A stretch of DNA of 8,134 bases, taken from positions 1 to 8,134 of the forward strand of contig JAADFS010000107.1 of assembly GCA_013152795.1 (NCBI GenBank), read 5' to 3'. The notes below the pieces were generated by a model. It did no database searches and was not told the origin of the DNA. It saw only the letters and a list, made by a program, of their open reading frames with translations. Below are positions 1 to 6,543 of the stretch, in pieces (the first letter of the stretch is position 1; every line of letters starts with the position of its first letter). Position numbers and translations under genes: made by a program. Source of the DNA: Deferribacteres bacterium (lineage in GTDB: Bacteria; Nitrospirota; Thermodesulfovibrionia; UBA6902).

Positions 1-515
1 TTATACAGTAATTCAAACCAGGGCTTTTTTGTGCGGAATGTCTCGTCAAGACCTACTTTCCATTTGCGATTCTCTTTGAACATCTTTAATCTTGCAGGCG
101 GGGCTCCCTTGTAGGAGATAAGGATTTCGGCTTCAGCGCTTTTAAGATAGCCTATTTCCCACCTGCTGCGCTCCAGTATTATGGATGTGTCGAGATTATT
201 TACAAAGGCCCTCCAGTAGCTGTTGAAGATCACCCCCCTGCTACTGAAGTCTCTTATGATCACATCTTTTCTTATATCCTTGCGGATTTTCAGGGAGGCC
301 TGATATACATCCTCTATGATTGCTTCGCGTGATTTCTCCGACAGCAGCTCCCATGCGGTGTCATATCTGCCGCTTTCCAGAGAAACAAAAAACTCCTCGG
401 CTGACTCGAGAACCGGGGCCGGGGATTGTCTGCGGTCCCGGGCATGGTCATCGATATTGAATGAGGGCAGACAGCCGACAAGCAAAACGGACAGCAATAT
501 CAATACGTTATACAT
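1..515 (-). CDS. Putative lipoprotein, NTF2-like fold possible (3' end outside window)
   Basis: An open frame runs from ATG at 515 to the window edge without a stop, giving about 171 residues; the last codon read is TAT at 3-5. The N-terminus is a short hydrophobic stretch ending in a lipobox (LLVGC, Cys15), so the product is probably a lipidated envelope protein. A polar linker (about 19-36) follows, then a segment about AEEFF, YDTAWELLS and W/K-rich strands (KWKVG near 150) that recalls small NTF2-like lipoprotein domains; this fold call is an impression only. No good Shine-Dalgarno precedes 515, and the frame stays open upstream with a GTG at 572, so the start is uncertain. It lies 78 bases after the YjbE-like gene, where Yjb and Gfc operons carry a lipoprotein (YjbF/GfcB), but I see no clear sequence likeness to YjbF. 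The protein probably ends just outside the window. Confidence 0.7.
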   Translation of the reverse strand, partial: MYNVLILLSVLLVGCLPSFNIDDHARDRRQSPAPVLESAEEFFVSLESGRYDTAWELLSEKSREAIIEDVYQASLKIRKDIRKDVIIRDFSSRGVIFNSYWRAFVNNLDTSIILERSRWEIGYLKSAEAEILISYKGAPPARLKMFKENRKWKVGLDETFRTKKPWFELLY

Positions 516-537
516 AAGGAATGAATCGACGGCCCAT

Positions 538-570
538 GCATGGAAGCCCCCGTAGAGAGGGCTTCCATCG
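538..570 (-). other. Intergenic stem-loop between the YjbE-like and lipoprotein genes
   Basis: Positions 540-549 and 559-568 form a perfect 10-bp inverted repeat around a 9-base loop. Three more pairs can form beyond it if one base (569) is bulged. It follows the stop at 594-596 and precedes the lipoprotein start at 515. No T-run follows on the minus strand, so it is not a canonical intrinsic terminator. It could be an mRNA-stabilising or attenuating hairpin. Confidence 0.5.
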
Positions 571-593
571 CACGGAATAACTGATCGTTTTAA

Positions 594-1061
594 TTAATGG
601 TGTGTGGTGCTTGATGTGTTGTCGGTGCTGCTTCCTCCGCTGACAGCCAGTGCGACACCTGCCACTGCCGCGACCCCGAGGGCCGCCATACCGGTCGTAC
701 CGCCGAGTATCCCCGCGCCCACAGTGCTGCCGGCGGCGGCACCGGCCTCACCGGCCGCTATTGCAGAGGCGACTTCCGTATGTCCGGCTGCATTAAGGGC
801 AGATACCAGGCTGTCCCGTTCAGCCACAATATGTCCCAGGATCTTGCCGGTATCCTCCTCTATTACAGGTAGGGCAACCTGATTGCCTGTCAGGGCAGGC
901 ACTTTTTCCCCTTCCACGAAAACCCCACCGGCATTCTGCGCGAGTTCCTTTGCAGCGTCTATTGTTGCGATTGTTTCCGTCTGGGCCTCAGCCTGCGGAA
1001 CAAAGCCCGCAAAAAAGACAAGAAGCGAGCAGATTAATGACAGACTCACTGCTTTTTTCAT
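594..1061 (-). CDS. Small secreted Ala/Gly-rich protein, YjbE/GfcA-like C-terminus
   Basis: This 155-residue protein starts with a clear Sec signal peptide (MKKAVS, hydrophobic core, probable cleavage after AEA at residue 26). The start at 1061 is chosen because AAGGAGG (1067-1073) lies 5 bases upstream; an ATG at 1076 overlaps that site and is unlikely. The middle (about 27-95) is a small soluble segment. From about 96 the sequence is rich in Ala and Gly, becomes hydrophobic (about 124-141), and ends in GGSSTDNTSSTTHH. A short Ala/Gly/Val-rich protein with a Ser/Thr tail is what I recall for E. coli YjbE and GfcA, first genes of exopolysaccharide and group 4 capsule operons. The N-terminal extension makes this one about twice as long. 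The adjacent YjbH-like gene supports the link. Its biochemical role is unknown even in E. coli. The gene is certain; the family link is inference. Confidence 0.8.
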   Translation of the reverse strand: MKKAVSLSLICSLLVFFAGFVPQAEAQTETIATIDAAKELAQNAGGVFVEGEKVPALTGNQVALPVIEEDTGKILGHIVAERDSLVSALNAAGHTEVASAIAAGEAGAAAGSTVGAGILGGTTGMAALGVAAVAGVALAVSGGSSTDNTSSTTHH

Positions 1062-1066
1062 TTTCC

Positions 1067-1073
1067 CCTCCTT
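1067..1073 (-). promoter_or_regulatory. Strong Shine-Dalgarno for the YjbE-like gene
   Basis: AAGGAGG on the minus strand, 5 bases before the ATG at 1059-1061. It decides the start: the upstream in-frame ATG at 1074-1076 abuts the site and has none of its own. Confidence 0.75.
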
Positions 1074-1155
1074 CATGCAACATTAAAGGTTAATCTTGTA
1101 CCGGCATAAAATATCAATTGCCCTTACAATGGTATAAAAACATCTCCACCGGGCG

Positions 1156-1312
1156 GGAGAGCCTGCCGGAAAAGCTTTATCTGCGATTCCTTCAGGGAAT
1201 ACTTTGCACGGCATATTGACGTCTTTTTGAACTTCACTCTCCGTTACTTCCTGCAATAAAGACTTATTTCCGATATCCCATCGCTTTATAAAGGTTTTAC
1301 GGCAGGCTCTCC
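1156..1312. repeat. 25-bp imperfect inverted repeat enclosing 107 bases
   Basis: Positions 1156-1180 and 1288-1312 are reverse complements over 25 bases with two mismatches. Past a small internal loop, pairing resumes with GCGAT/ATCGC and then a GGGA/TCCC arm. As RNA this would be a long stem closing a branched structure. It fills most of the gap (1062-1335) between the YjbH-like and YjbE-like genes. A 78-codon open frame crosses it, but both ends of that frame are made by the repeat arms and it has no ribosome binding site. The block could be a MITE-like or palindromic repetitive element, or a structured leader RNA. I recognise no known riboswitch core. Confidence 0.65.
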
Positions 1313-1335
1313 TGCACATTTATGCACCGTTAAGG

Positions 1336-3447
1336 TTATCTATACAGCATTTTTTTGTCCTTGTCAAGGAAAATCCTGGTGTTCCTGCCGATGAGATCAA
1401 ACAGTGAACCGAAGTGGTCTATATCCTGTCCGGTGTCCCTTGTCCACGGTGACAAAAGATAAGAATAGACGCTCCGTGAGTCGGTCCCCTTAAACAATCT
1501 CAGTGGGATGGAAACACCGATTCCCTTGTCATGGTATCCCCTGTTGAAGTCGTCTCTGAAAACCGATGTATCCGTAATGCTGTACCATGCCCATACGGTT
1601 ACGCCGTTTATATGCTTTGATATTGTGACACGCATGCCCCTGTCCCCTGCGAGGAACCTGCCTGCTTTTATATCCAGGGCGATCTCACTTTCGGGGATAT
1701 TCAAACGTGTGTTGAAAAATGCGGTGGTGTACACCTTGCCTGAGTCATCGTCTGCAAGTTTGAACGGATTGTCCCGCCGCCGTTTTCTCACCGCGCTTCC
1801 GCTTAAGCCCAGCAGTATTCTTCCGTCAAGCACCGGCATCGCGATTTCCGCATCAATGCCGGCGTACTGGACCTCCAGCAGCCCTGCCGAAAACCTGCCG
1901 AAGATGTCGGGAGAGAGCTTTCCCGTCTGGTCGAACATCAATCTGTCAAGGGCTATTTTCTCCTTTTTATAAAACACGAGGTCGGACCTGACCGGTATTG
2001 AAAGCGGCTCGTTTGCGGTTGAGATGTTGTTTAAAGGATACGCTGCAAGCGCTGCAACAAAAGACGAGCCTTCCCACGGGTGATAACTCAGCCATCCCTT
2101 AAGGCCCAGCCGGTACCTGAAGAAACCCGAGGGATCGTTGATAAACATCTGAAGGTCGGGTTTCAACCCGTAACCGTATTGTTTTCTATGCAGGCGCGGG
2201 GCGGTGATATCATCAGGTACGGCGGTGCCGAATTCAGAGAGCCGGAGAAATTCGTCAAGTGTCATTCTGCCGCTGTAGAGGTCTGACAGATCGATCCTGT
2301 AGAATGTAAGGCCGGTTAACGGAATTCCGTTTTCCCTGAGAATGATATGGATCCTGCGGGCATCCTGCGGCATAAGGTCAGACAGTATATCCATCACTAC
2401 GCCTATGGCCCGTGTGTTATAAAAGTATTTGTCATTCTGTGCCTCTATCCATAAGTCGTTGTCTTCCATGAAAACGCTGATGTCGCTGAATCCCGATTTA
2501 TGCAGTGACCTGACGAGCCGGCTGTACACGGTGTCTGTCTCACCGGCCGGTTTTTCCTTGTAAATTTTGTCATACAGGGGGATAACGGGTTTTCCGATAT
2601 CAAATCCCACAGAGAGATTAATCCCTATCTGATTGCCCCTCTGGTAGCTCATGTCGATCTCTGACCATCTCGAGGGCTTATACCGCATGCCGAAATTGAA
2701 TGAGGAAGAAACTGGTTCTCTGAAATATTCAGGCTGCGCCGGGTCCCGTGTCTGTTTGTGATATTTGATGGGGCTGTATTCATACATGAGGGCGAATTTG
2801 TCAGAGGGGGCAAACTGGATGCCCCAGAAGAGCCGTGAATCCCTGAACCACGCCGCCGTATTGCTGAATATCTCCAGTCCCAGGCCTTCACTGTGTTCGG
2901 GCAGCGGCCTTTCGCCGAACCTTCCATTGCCGAACCCCAGGGTGAAATCGAATGGATATATCTGCTTGCTTGCGACCAGATACTGCGAAGAATAGAGCCT
3001 TGTGCCGTGAGGGTCCATGAGTCCGATCGCAAGGGCGGGCATATATTTGCCCTCACTAAAAAACCGGTATTTCAGGTCAATCGCCTTGTCTTTATAGTCA
3101 CCATAAGAGCCGCCCTCGGTTTCATCGAAGCCGGGGACCCCCATCACTTCCGTTATCCTGCCGTTGATCTCAAGCCCCTTTAACGGGCTTATGGTGCCGT
3201 AGTAATACCTGTAAGGCCTGACCTGCCCGCCGCCGAGCCGGTAGGTGTTTTCTTTCATCACCCGCGCTGTCGGGATTTCCATAAGGCCGGTATAGCCCTC
3301 GTTTGATGGGAAAGTGAAGGGTTCATCAGAGGCGTGCGCGGGGGTAAGGAGTAGGGAGTAGGGAGAAGGCAGTAGGCAGTAAGGAGTAGGGAGCAGGCAA
3401 AGTGCAAAAAGCAGGATGCAGAAAGCGCTATGCTTGCTGAAACGCAT
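1336..3447 (-). CDS. YjbH/GfcD-like outer-membrane exopolysaccharide protein
   Basis: The 703-residue product resembles the YjbH (formerly DUF940) family of outer-membrane proteins found in Yjb exopolysaccharide and group 4 capsule operons; E. coli members are close to this length. After the signal peptide the mature protein opens with FTFPSNEGYTGLMEIPTA, typical of the family. Alternating aromatic and polar residues suggest beta strands in the first ~250 residues and again after ~430, around a mixed region (about 310-400). It probably helps secretion or anchoring of the polymer at the outer membrane. The start is set at ATG 3447 (AGGA just upstream, then MRFSKHSAF), not the TTG at 3486. The signal peptide (about 1-39, cleavage AHA|SD) is odd: residues 17-35 are encoded by eight tandem heptamers and show a seven-residue period. 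It has no lipobox, unlike the putative lipoproteins of this family. Confidence 0.88.
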   Translation of the reverse strand: MRFSKHSAFCILLFALCLLPTPYCLLPSPYSLLLTPAHASDEPFTFPSNEGYTGLMEIPTARVMKENTYRLGGGQVRPYRYYYGTISPLKGLEINGRITEVMGVPGFDETEGGSYGDYKDKAIDLKYRFFSEGKYMPALAIGLMDPHGTRLYSSQYLVASKQIYPFDFTLGFGNGRFGERPLPEHSEGLGLEIFSNTAAWFRDSRLFWGIQFAPSDKFALMYEYSPIKYHKQTRDPAQPEYFREPVSSSFNFGMRYKPSRWSEIDMSYQRGNQIGINLSVGFDIGKPVIPLYDKIYKEKPAGETDTVYSRLVRSLHKSGFSDISVFMEDNDLWIEAQNDKYFYNTRAIGVVMDILSDLMPQDARRIHIILRENGIPLTGLTFYRIDLSDLYSGRMTLDEFLRLSEFGTAVPDDITAPRLHRKQYGYGLKPDLQMFINDPSGFFRYRLGLKGWLSYHPWEGSSFVAALAAYPLNNISTANEPLSIPVRSDLVFYKKEKIALDRLMFDQTGKLSPDIFGRFSAGLLEVQYAGIDAEIAMPVLDGRILLGLSGSAVRKRRRDNPFKLADDDSGKVYTTAFFNTRLNIPESEIALDIKAGRFLAGDRGMRVTISKHINGVTVWAWYSITDTSVFRDDFNRGYHDKGIGVSIPLRLFKGTDSRSVYSYLLSPWTRDTGQDIDHFGSLFDLIGRNTRIFLDKDKKMLYR
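3344..3399 (+). repeat. Heptamer array R1 (8 imperfect copies of GTARGSA)
   Basis: Eight contiguous 7-base units starting at 3344, 3351, 3358, 3365, 3372, 3379, 3386 and 3393. Six fit GTARGSA; the units at 3365 (GAAGGCA) and 3393 (GCAGGCA) each differ at one base. The array lies inside the 5' coding part of the YjbH-like gene on the opposite strand. It is the inverted partner of R2 (3547-3573). Confidence 0.95.
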
Positions 3448-3526
3448 TATTTCCTGCAAAAATTTCCATAACCGATTCCCATGCAACCATGTCTACCTCA
3501 AGATATACATATCCGCCATCCCTCAT
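3428..3526 (-). CDS. Possible 32-codon leader ORF overlapping the YjbH-like start
   Basis: ATG at 3526 opens a frame ending in TAG at 3428, overlapping the start of the YjbH-like gene (3447) in another frame. AGGA stands six bases before its ATG. The product would start MRDGGYVYLEVDM and shows no domain I know. It could couple translation into the YjbH-like gene or be chance; codon-level evidence is too small to decide. Confidence 0.2.
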   Translation of the reverse strand: MRDGGYVYLEVDMVAWESVMEIFAGNNAFQQA

Positions 3527-3543
3527 ATGCATTCCTGCATATG
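3524..3543 (-). other. Perfect 8-bp hairpin with a GGAA tetraloop
   Basis: 3524-3531 and 3536-3543 are perfect reverse complements; on the minus strand the loop is GGAA, a GNRA tetraloop. It lies between array R2 and the YjbH-like gene. No T-run follows, so it is not a terminator. The start of the possible small ORF lies within the stem. Confidence 0.5.
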
Positions 3544-3546
3544 GCA

Positions 3547-3573
3547 GTTTACTCCCTACTGCCTACTCCTTAC
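3547..3573 (-). repeat. Heptamer array R2 (3 copies plus a partial one)
   Basis: On the minus strand, GTARGSA units start at 3573, 3566 and 3559, followed by a partial GTAAAC (3547-3552). The array begins 7 bases after the SLBB gene's stop codon (3581-3583). It is inverted relative to R1, and both outer ends begin with GTAAGGA, so the pair brackets 3344-3573 (230 bp). Confidence 0.9.
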
Positions 3574-3580
3574 CATTTTA

Positions 3581-5815
3581 TCAAAACACCGTTATAACCA
3601 CGCCGGTGGTCAATGCTATCTGGTAGAGTATCTGCGTTAAATCCTTGAATTCTCTAAGCCATGCTATACGCTCGAGTTTTTCAGGCACAACGATTGAATC
3701 ACCCGGCTCGATCGTTTTGGTATCGCCGGAGAATGCAGAGAGTTCCCAGCGCGACCTATAGGAGTTCCAGTTGAAAAATCCACCTGACAGCTTCATTGCT
3801 GTGCCGTCGGCCTTCAGGACATAGACATTGTCTTCATCAGCATATTTTGTATATCCTCCGGCCATCTCGATATAATCCTTGTAATCAAACCTCTCTGAAA
3901 AGACAAAGCTGCCGCGCGACATCACCGCTCCGAGCACATTCACAGCGCTGTTTTTTGCAGGTATAAACAGGCTGTCTCCTTCTTTAAGCTCGATGTCATA
4001 TTCGCTGTTTTTCAGTAGCCTCAGATGTGCAAGCCTTATGGACATTCTGCCAGGGGCCCGTACTTTTCTGAGTGAGGCCAGCAGTTTCTGCCTTTGTTCC
4101 ATGGAGAGTCTTTTTGCTTCTATTTCCTCCTTGGATGACGCGGCCGAGGCCTCTACCGAGCCCGCGGTAAGCAGTTCCTTTTCGAGTCTGCGGATCATTT
4201 CCTCAATGCTCTGCTGCTGTATTTTCCTTACCTCTTCCCTTGTAAACACCGCCCCCCTGATGTATGCCCTGTCCGTATACCCGCCAGCCCTTTCTATTAG
4301 TGAGGACAATGTCTCGCCGTCCTTTATAATGTAGGTCCCCGGGAACCTGACCTCCCCTGATATGGTAACGAACTGTTTTTCCCGCCATCCGGGTATGCGT
4401 TTTATAAATATCCTGTCATAAGGTCTCAGCAGCAGGTCCTCTGCAGGGTCTTTTTTCAGGGCCAGCCCGAGGTTGACGGTTTTATAATCTATTTTTACTC
4501 TCTTGCCGTTTACCAGCGTAAAAGATGACACCTCTGCTTCATCAAGATAGGCGGATTCAAGGACATTGCCGGCGGCAAATACCAGGTCGCTTATGCGCAT
4601 ATCTTCTGTGAGTGGATAATCCCCGGGGTTCCTGACATCCCCTTCTATGGATACGGTCTGCCTGTATCTTTCCTCCCACAGGGAATGTATTACGACCCTG
4701 TCCCTGTCACGGAGCAGGAGATTTTCCTCAGGGTCATCAGCCATTGCAAGACCGACATTGAAATATATCTGTTTTACGCGCCCGCTTTCATCCGTCCTGA
4801 ATATCTCTCCTTTCTGTAAAGAGGCATCCTTTGTGAGTCCCCCGGCCTCGAGTACTGCGTCCCTGACCCTGTAGTTATCCGTGAGTTCAAAGGTGCCTTT
4901 TTCCCTGACCTCACCTTCAACCGTTATGGATGGTTTATCCCTGAAGAGCCACCTGGAGAAGATATATACGGTGTCCCGTGGTTTCAGTCTGATATTGTCG
5001 GCGTCATTGCCGGCGAGTAAAAGCCTGCCGAGGTTAAACGGTATCAACTCTGTTGTAAGGGCCGGAGGCTGGAGCCTCTTGATAAGGGCGTATTCAAAAT
5101 ATGTCTCTTTCAGAAGGGCCGAGGTATCCTTTATCAGGTCTTTGACCCTCATGCCGGGTTTATATTCATATTTGCCGGGATGCTTGACATTGCCTTTAAG
5201 GAACACCACATTCACATCCCTGTCGACTATGGAGAAGACCTTTACGAGGTCCCCGTCCTGGAGCATGAAATCCCTTGAGGCTGTAAGGTCTTTATCATCG
5301 ATATCTATAACTATCCGCCTCTCGTTTTTCTGTATCCTCTCCACCTGTATCTGCTGGGTATAGGCGCTGGGGATCACGCCGCCTGCCATGTCAAAGAGGC
5401 CGCTGAGGTCATACCTGTCTTTAAGCTCATAGACAGCGGGTCTTTTGACATTTCCGGCGATACCCACAAGCGGGCCCACGGTCGGGACAAAGATCACGTC
5501 TCCGGAGAGAAGGTTTTTATCCTGCGACTTATCGCCGTTAAGCAGAAAGTCATACATGTCCATTACAGCAATGGTCTTTTTGTCTCTTTTTAACTGTATG
5601 TTACGCAGCGAACCTATCTCTGTGGGGCCTCCGGCGGCAAGGACGGCATTTATGATGGTTGAGAATGAATCGAGCGCATAACTGCCCGGCCTCTTTACCT
5701 CCCCGAGCACAAAGACCTGTATGCTCTTCAGGGCGCCGAGTGTAATGTTTATCTTTGCCCCCACAATCCGCTTTGCCTGTTCTGTAACATAATGCTTCAT
5801 CTCGTCAAAGCGCAT
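3581..5815 (-). CDS. Wza-like polysaccharide export protein, SLBB part (downstream of frameshift)
   Basis: This 744-codon frame is the larger part of one export-channel gene whose N-terminal part is 5805-6476. It opens inside the end of the Poly_export domain (GMRFDEMKHYV to about residue 30). Seven SLBB repeats follow, at about 31-77, 116-160, 201-248, 296-341, 386-431, 481-527 and 623-668, each with a G-x-V-x-x-x-G-x-Y/F strand and most with an AGG or similar turn. Residues about 530-600 are charged and probably helical. The C-terminus (ILYQIALTTGVVITVF) is hydrophobic, as in related SLBB proteins. Classical Wza has far fewer SLBB units. The product should form the periplasmic and outer-membrane conduit for polymer. 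The ATG at 5815 lies in the domain and is probably not a natural start, though it overlaps the upstream stop, so reinitiation is conceivable. The stop abuts array R2. Confidence 0.9.
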   Translation of the reverse strand: MRFDEMKHYVTEQAKRIVGAKINITLGALKSIQVFVLGEVKRPGSYALDSFSTIINAVLAAGGPTEIGSLRNIQLKRDKKTIAVMDMYDFLLNGDKSQDKNLLSGDVIFVPTVGPLVGIAGNVKRPAVYELKDRYDLSGLFDMAGGVIPSAYTQQIQVERIQKNERRIVIDIDDKDLTASRDFMLQDGDLVKVFSIVDRDVNVVFLKGNVKHPGKYEYKPGMRVKDLIKDTSALLKETYFEYALIKRLQPPALTTELIPFNLGRLLLAGNDADNIRLKPRDTVYIFSRWLFRDKPSITVEGEVREKGTFELTDNYRVRDAVLEAGGLTKDASLQKGEIFRTDESGRVKQIYFNVGLAMADDPEENLLLRDRDRVVIHSLWEERYRQTVSIEGDVRNPGDYPLTEDMRISDLVFAAGNVLESAYLDEAEVSSFTLVNGKRVKIDYKTVNLGLALKKDPAEDLLLRPYDRIFIKRIPGWREKQFVTISGEVRFPGTYIIKDGETLSSLIERAGGYTDRAYIRGAVFTREEVRKIQQQSIEEMIRRLEKELLTAGSVEASAASSKEEIEAKRLSMEQRQKLLASLRKVRAPGRMSIRLAHLRLLKNSEYDIELKEGDSLFIPAKNSAVNVLGAVMSRGSFVFSERFDYKDYIEMAGGYTKYADEDNVYVLKADGTAMKLSGGFFNWNSYRSRWELSAFSGDTKTIEPGDSIVVPEKLERIAWLREFKDLTQILYQIALTTGVVITVF

Positions 5816-6476
5816 GCCGGCAACGCGGAGGGGGGCCGATATCAGGGATGGTTATCTCACCGTCCTTGTTGACGACGAGGCTGTACTGGGCATTTACCCT
5901 TCCCCAGAGGGTTATTATGACTTCATCTCCAGGGCCTATGACATAATCGGATGAAGCCGGGATATCTTCCCGGGGGACAAGCCTTTTTTCAGCAGCCTCT
6001 GAAAAAAACCTGTAACCGAAAGGTCTTAAATCCGTGGAGATGTCCTGGTACGGCCCCGTAGCACGGTATCTGTCGAACAGGGAGACGGGTTTTTCGTCCT
6101 TTTGTACAGCCGTTGCAGGAGGTTCTTCTTTCTCTTCCCGATATTTCTCTGTTTCTGTTGGGGATTTTTTCTTCAGGGCTTCTTTTTTCTCAAGCAGCTT
6201 TTTGCCCCTGATGATATCTTCAGTGCTGATGTCCTTGAACTCCGGATTTTCTCTCAGCAACCTTATGGCCTCAGGGGTCAGGACCCCGCCTGTTTGAGCA
6301 AGCCCGGATTTAAGGATATCACGCTGGGCAGGAGAGAGTTTTTTCAGCTTTTCCTTGTCTATTCTGATATCCTGGGATTGTGCGTAGGCAATCCCGTCTG
6401 CCAGAATACTGGATGCAGTGTATGAGATGATCAGGGATACTATTGCAAGAAAAACGCATCGCATGACTCGGGCCAT
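5805..6476 (-). CDS. Wza-like polysaccharide export protein, N-terminal part (ends at frameshift)
   Basis: This 223-residue frame carries a signal peptide (cleavage probably after AYA, residue 32). A charged helical region with KLSPAQRDILKSGL and LLRENPEF motifs follows, as I recall from deltaproteobacterial SLBB proteins, then a Lys/Glu-rich linker (about 90-130). The Poly_export domain starts near 174 (DYVIGPGDEVIITLWG). It breaks off at IPDIGP followed by unrelated residues PPRCRHAL and a stop at 5805. Dropping one C from the C-run at 5830-5835 gives IPDIGPLRVAGMRFDE and joins the domain to the following frame, making a 964-residue protein. The start at 6476 has AGAGGG (6486-6491) nine bases upstream. 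It follows array R4, so the heptamer element separates it from wzz. Confidence 0.88.
   Translation of the reverse strand: MARVMRCVFLAIVSLIISYTASSILADGIAYAQSQDIRIDKEKLKKLSPAQRDILKSGLAQTGGVLTPEAIRLLRENPEFKDISTEDIIRGKKLLEKKEALKKKSPTETEKYREEKEEPPATAVQKDEKPVSLFDRYRATGPYQDISTDLRPFGYRFFSEAAEKRLVPREDIPASSDYVIGPGDEVIITLWGRVNAQYSLVVNKDGEITIPDIGPPPRCRHAL
5830..5835 (-). other. Frameshift site: six-C run breaking the Poly_export domain
   Basis: On the minus strand the run is C6 within GGCCCCCCTCCG. With five C the reading is IPDIGPLRVAGMRF, a smooth Poly_export sequence; with six it ends after 8 wrong residues. The two frames overlap by 11 bases (5805-5815). Candidate causes are a sequencing or assembly homopolymer error, a real inactivating mutation, or slippage. 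I favour an error or recent mutation because the long downstream frame is intact. Confidence 0.85.
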
Positions 6477-6503
6477 GATATTTTTCCCTCTTTTATGTTT
6501 AAA

Positions 6504-6529
6504 GTAAGCAGTAGGCAGTATGGAGTATA
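6504..6529 (+). repeat. Heptamer array R4 (3 copies plus a partial one)
   Basis: Units start at 6504 (GTAAGCA), 6511 (GTAGGCA) and 6518 (GTATGGA), then GTATA at 6525-6529. The array lies 14 bases after the four-helix-bundle stop and just upstream of the SLBB gene's ribosome binding site. It is the inverted partner of R3. Confidence 0.9.
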
Positions 6530-6543
6530 CCTACTACAACGCA

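Noticed and set aside
316..555. Plus-strand 79-codon frame
   Set aside because: It lies antisense to the lipoprotein frame, which has a signal sequence and lipobox; composition is that of a shadow frame.
540..568. Intrinsic terminator after the YjbE-like gene
   Set aside because: The stem is good but no run of T follows on the minus strand.
604..1086. Plus-strand Ala/Pro-rich frames opposite the YjbE-like gene
   Set aside because: They are antisense readings of the Ala/Gly-rich gene, which has a strong Shine-Dalgarno and a signal peptide.
1083..1319. Minus-strand 78-codon frame between the YjbH-like and YjbE-like genes
   Set aside because: Both ends fall in or beside the inverted repeat arms, there is no ribosome binding site, and the product (CRRACRKTF... 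PAGSPARW) shows no family I recognise; more likely a by-product of the palindromic element.
1120..1320. Cyclic-di-GMP (GEMM) or other riboswitch
   Set aside because: The structured gap next to exopolysaccharide genes made this worth testing, but I do not see the conserved GEMM core sequences.
2649..3056. Minus-strand 135-codon frame inside the YjbH-like gene
   Set aside because: It is an alternative frame fully inside a well-supported gene, with no domain.
3344..3399. CRISPR-like array
   Set aside because: Units are 7 bases with no spacers; this is a simple tandem repeat.
3448..3486. TTG start (3486) for the YjbH-like gene
   Set aside because: It would add 13 residues with charged and aromatic side chains before the signal peptide; the ATG at 3447 gives a normal basic N-region.
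5830..5835. Classical phase-variable homopolymer
   Set aside because: A six-base C-run is short for slippage switching; kept only as a weak alternative to sequencing error or mutation.
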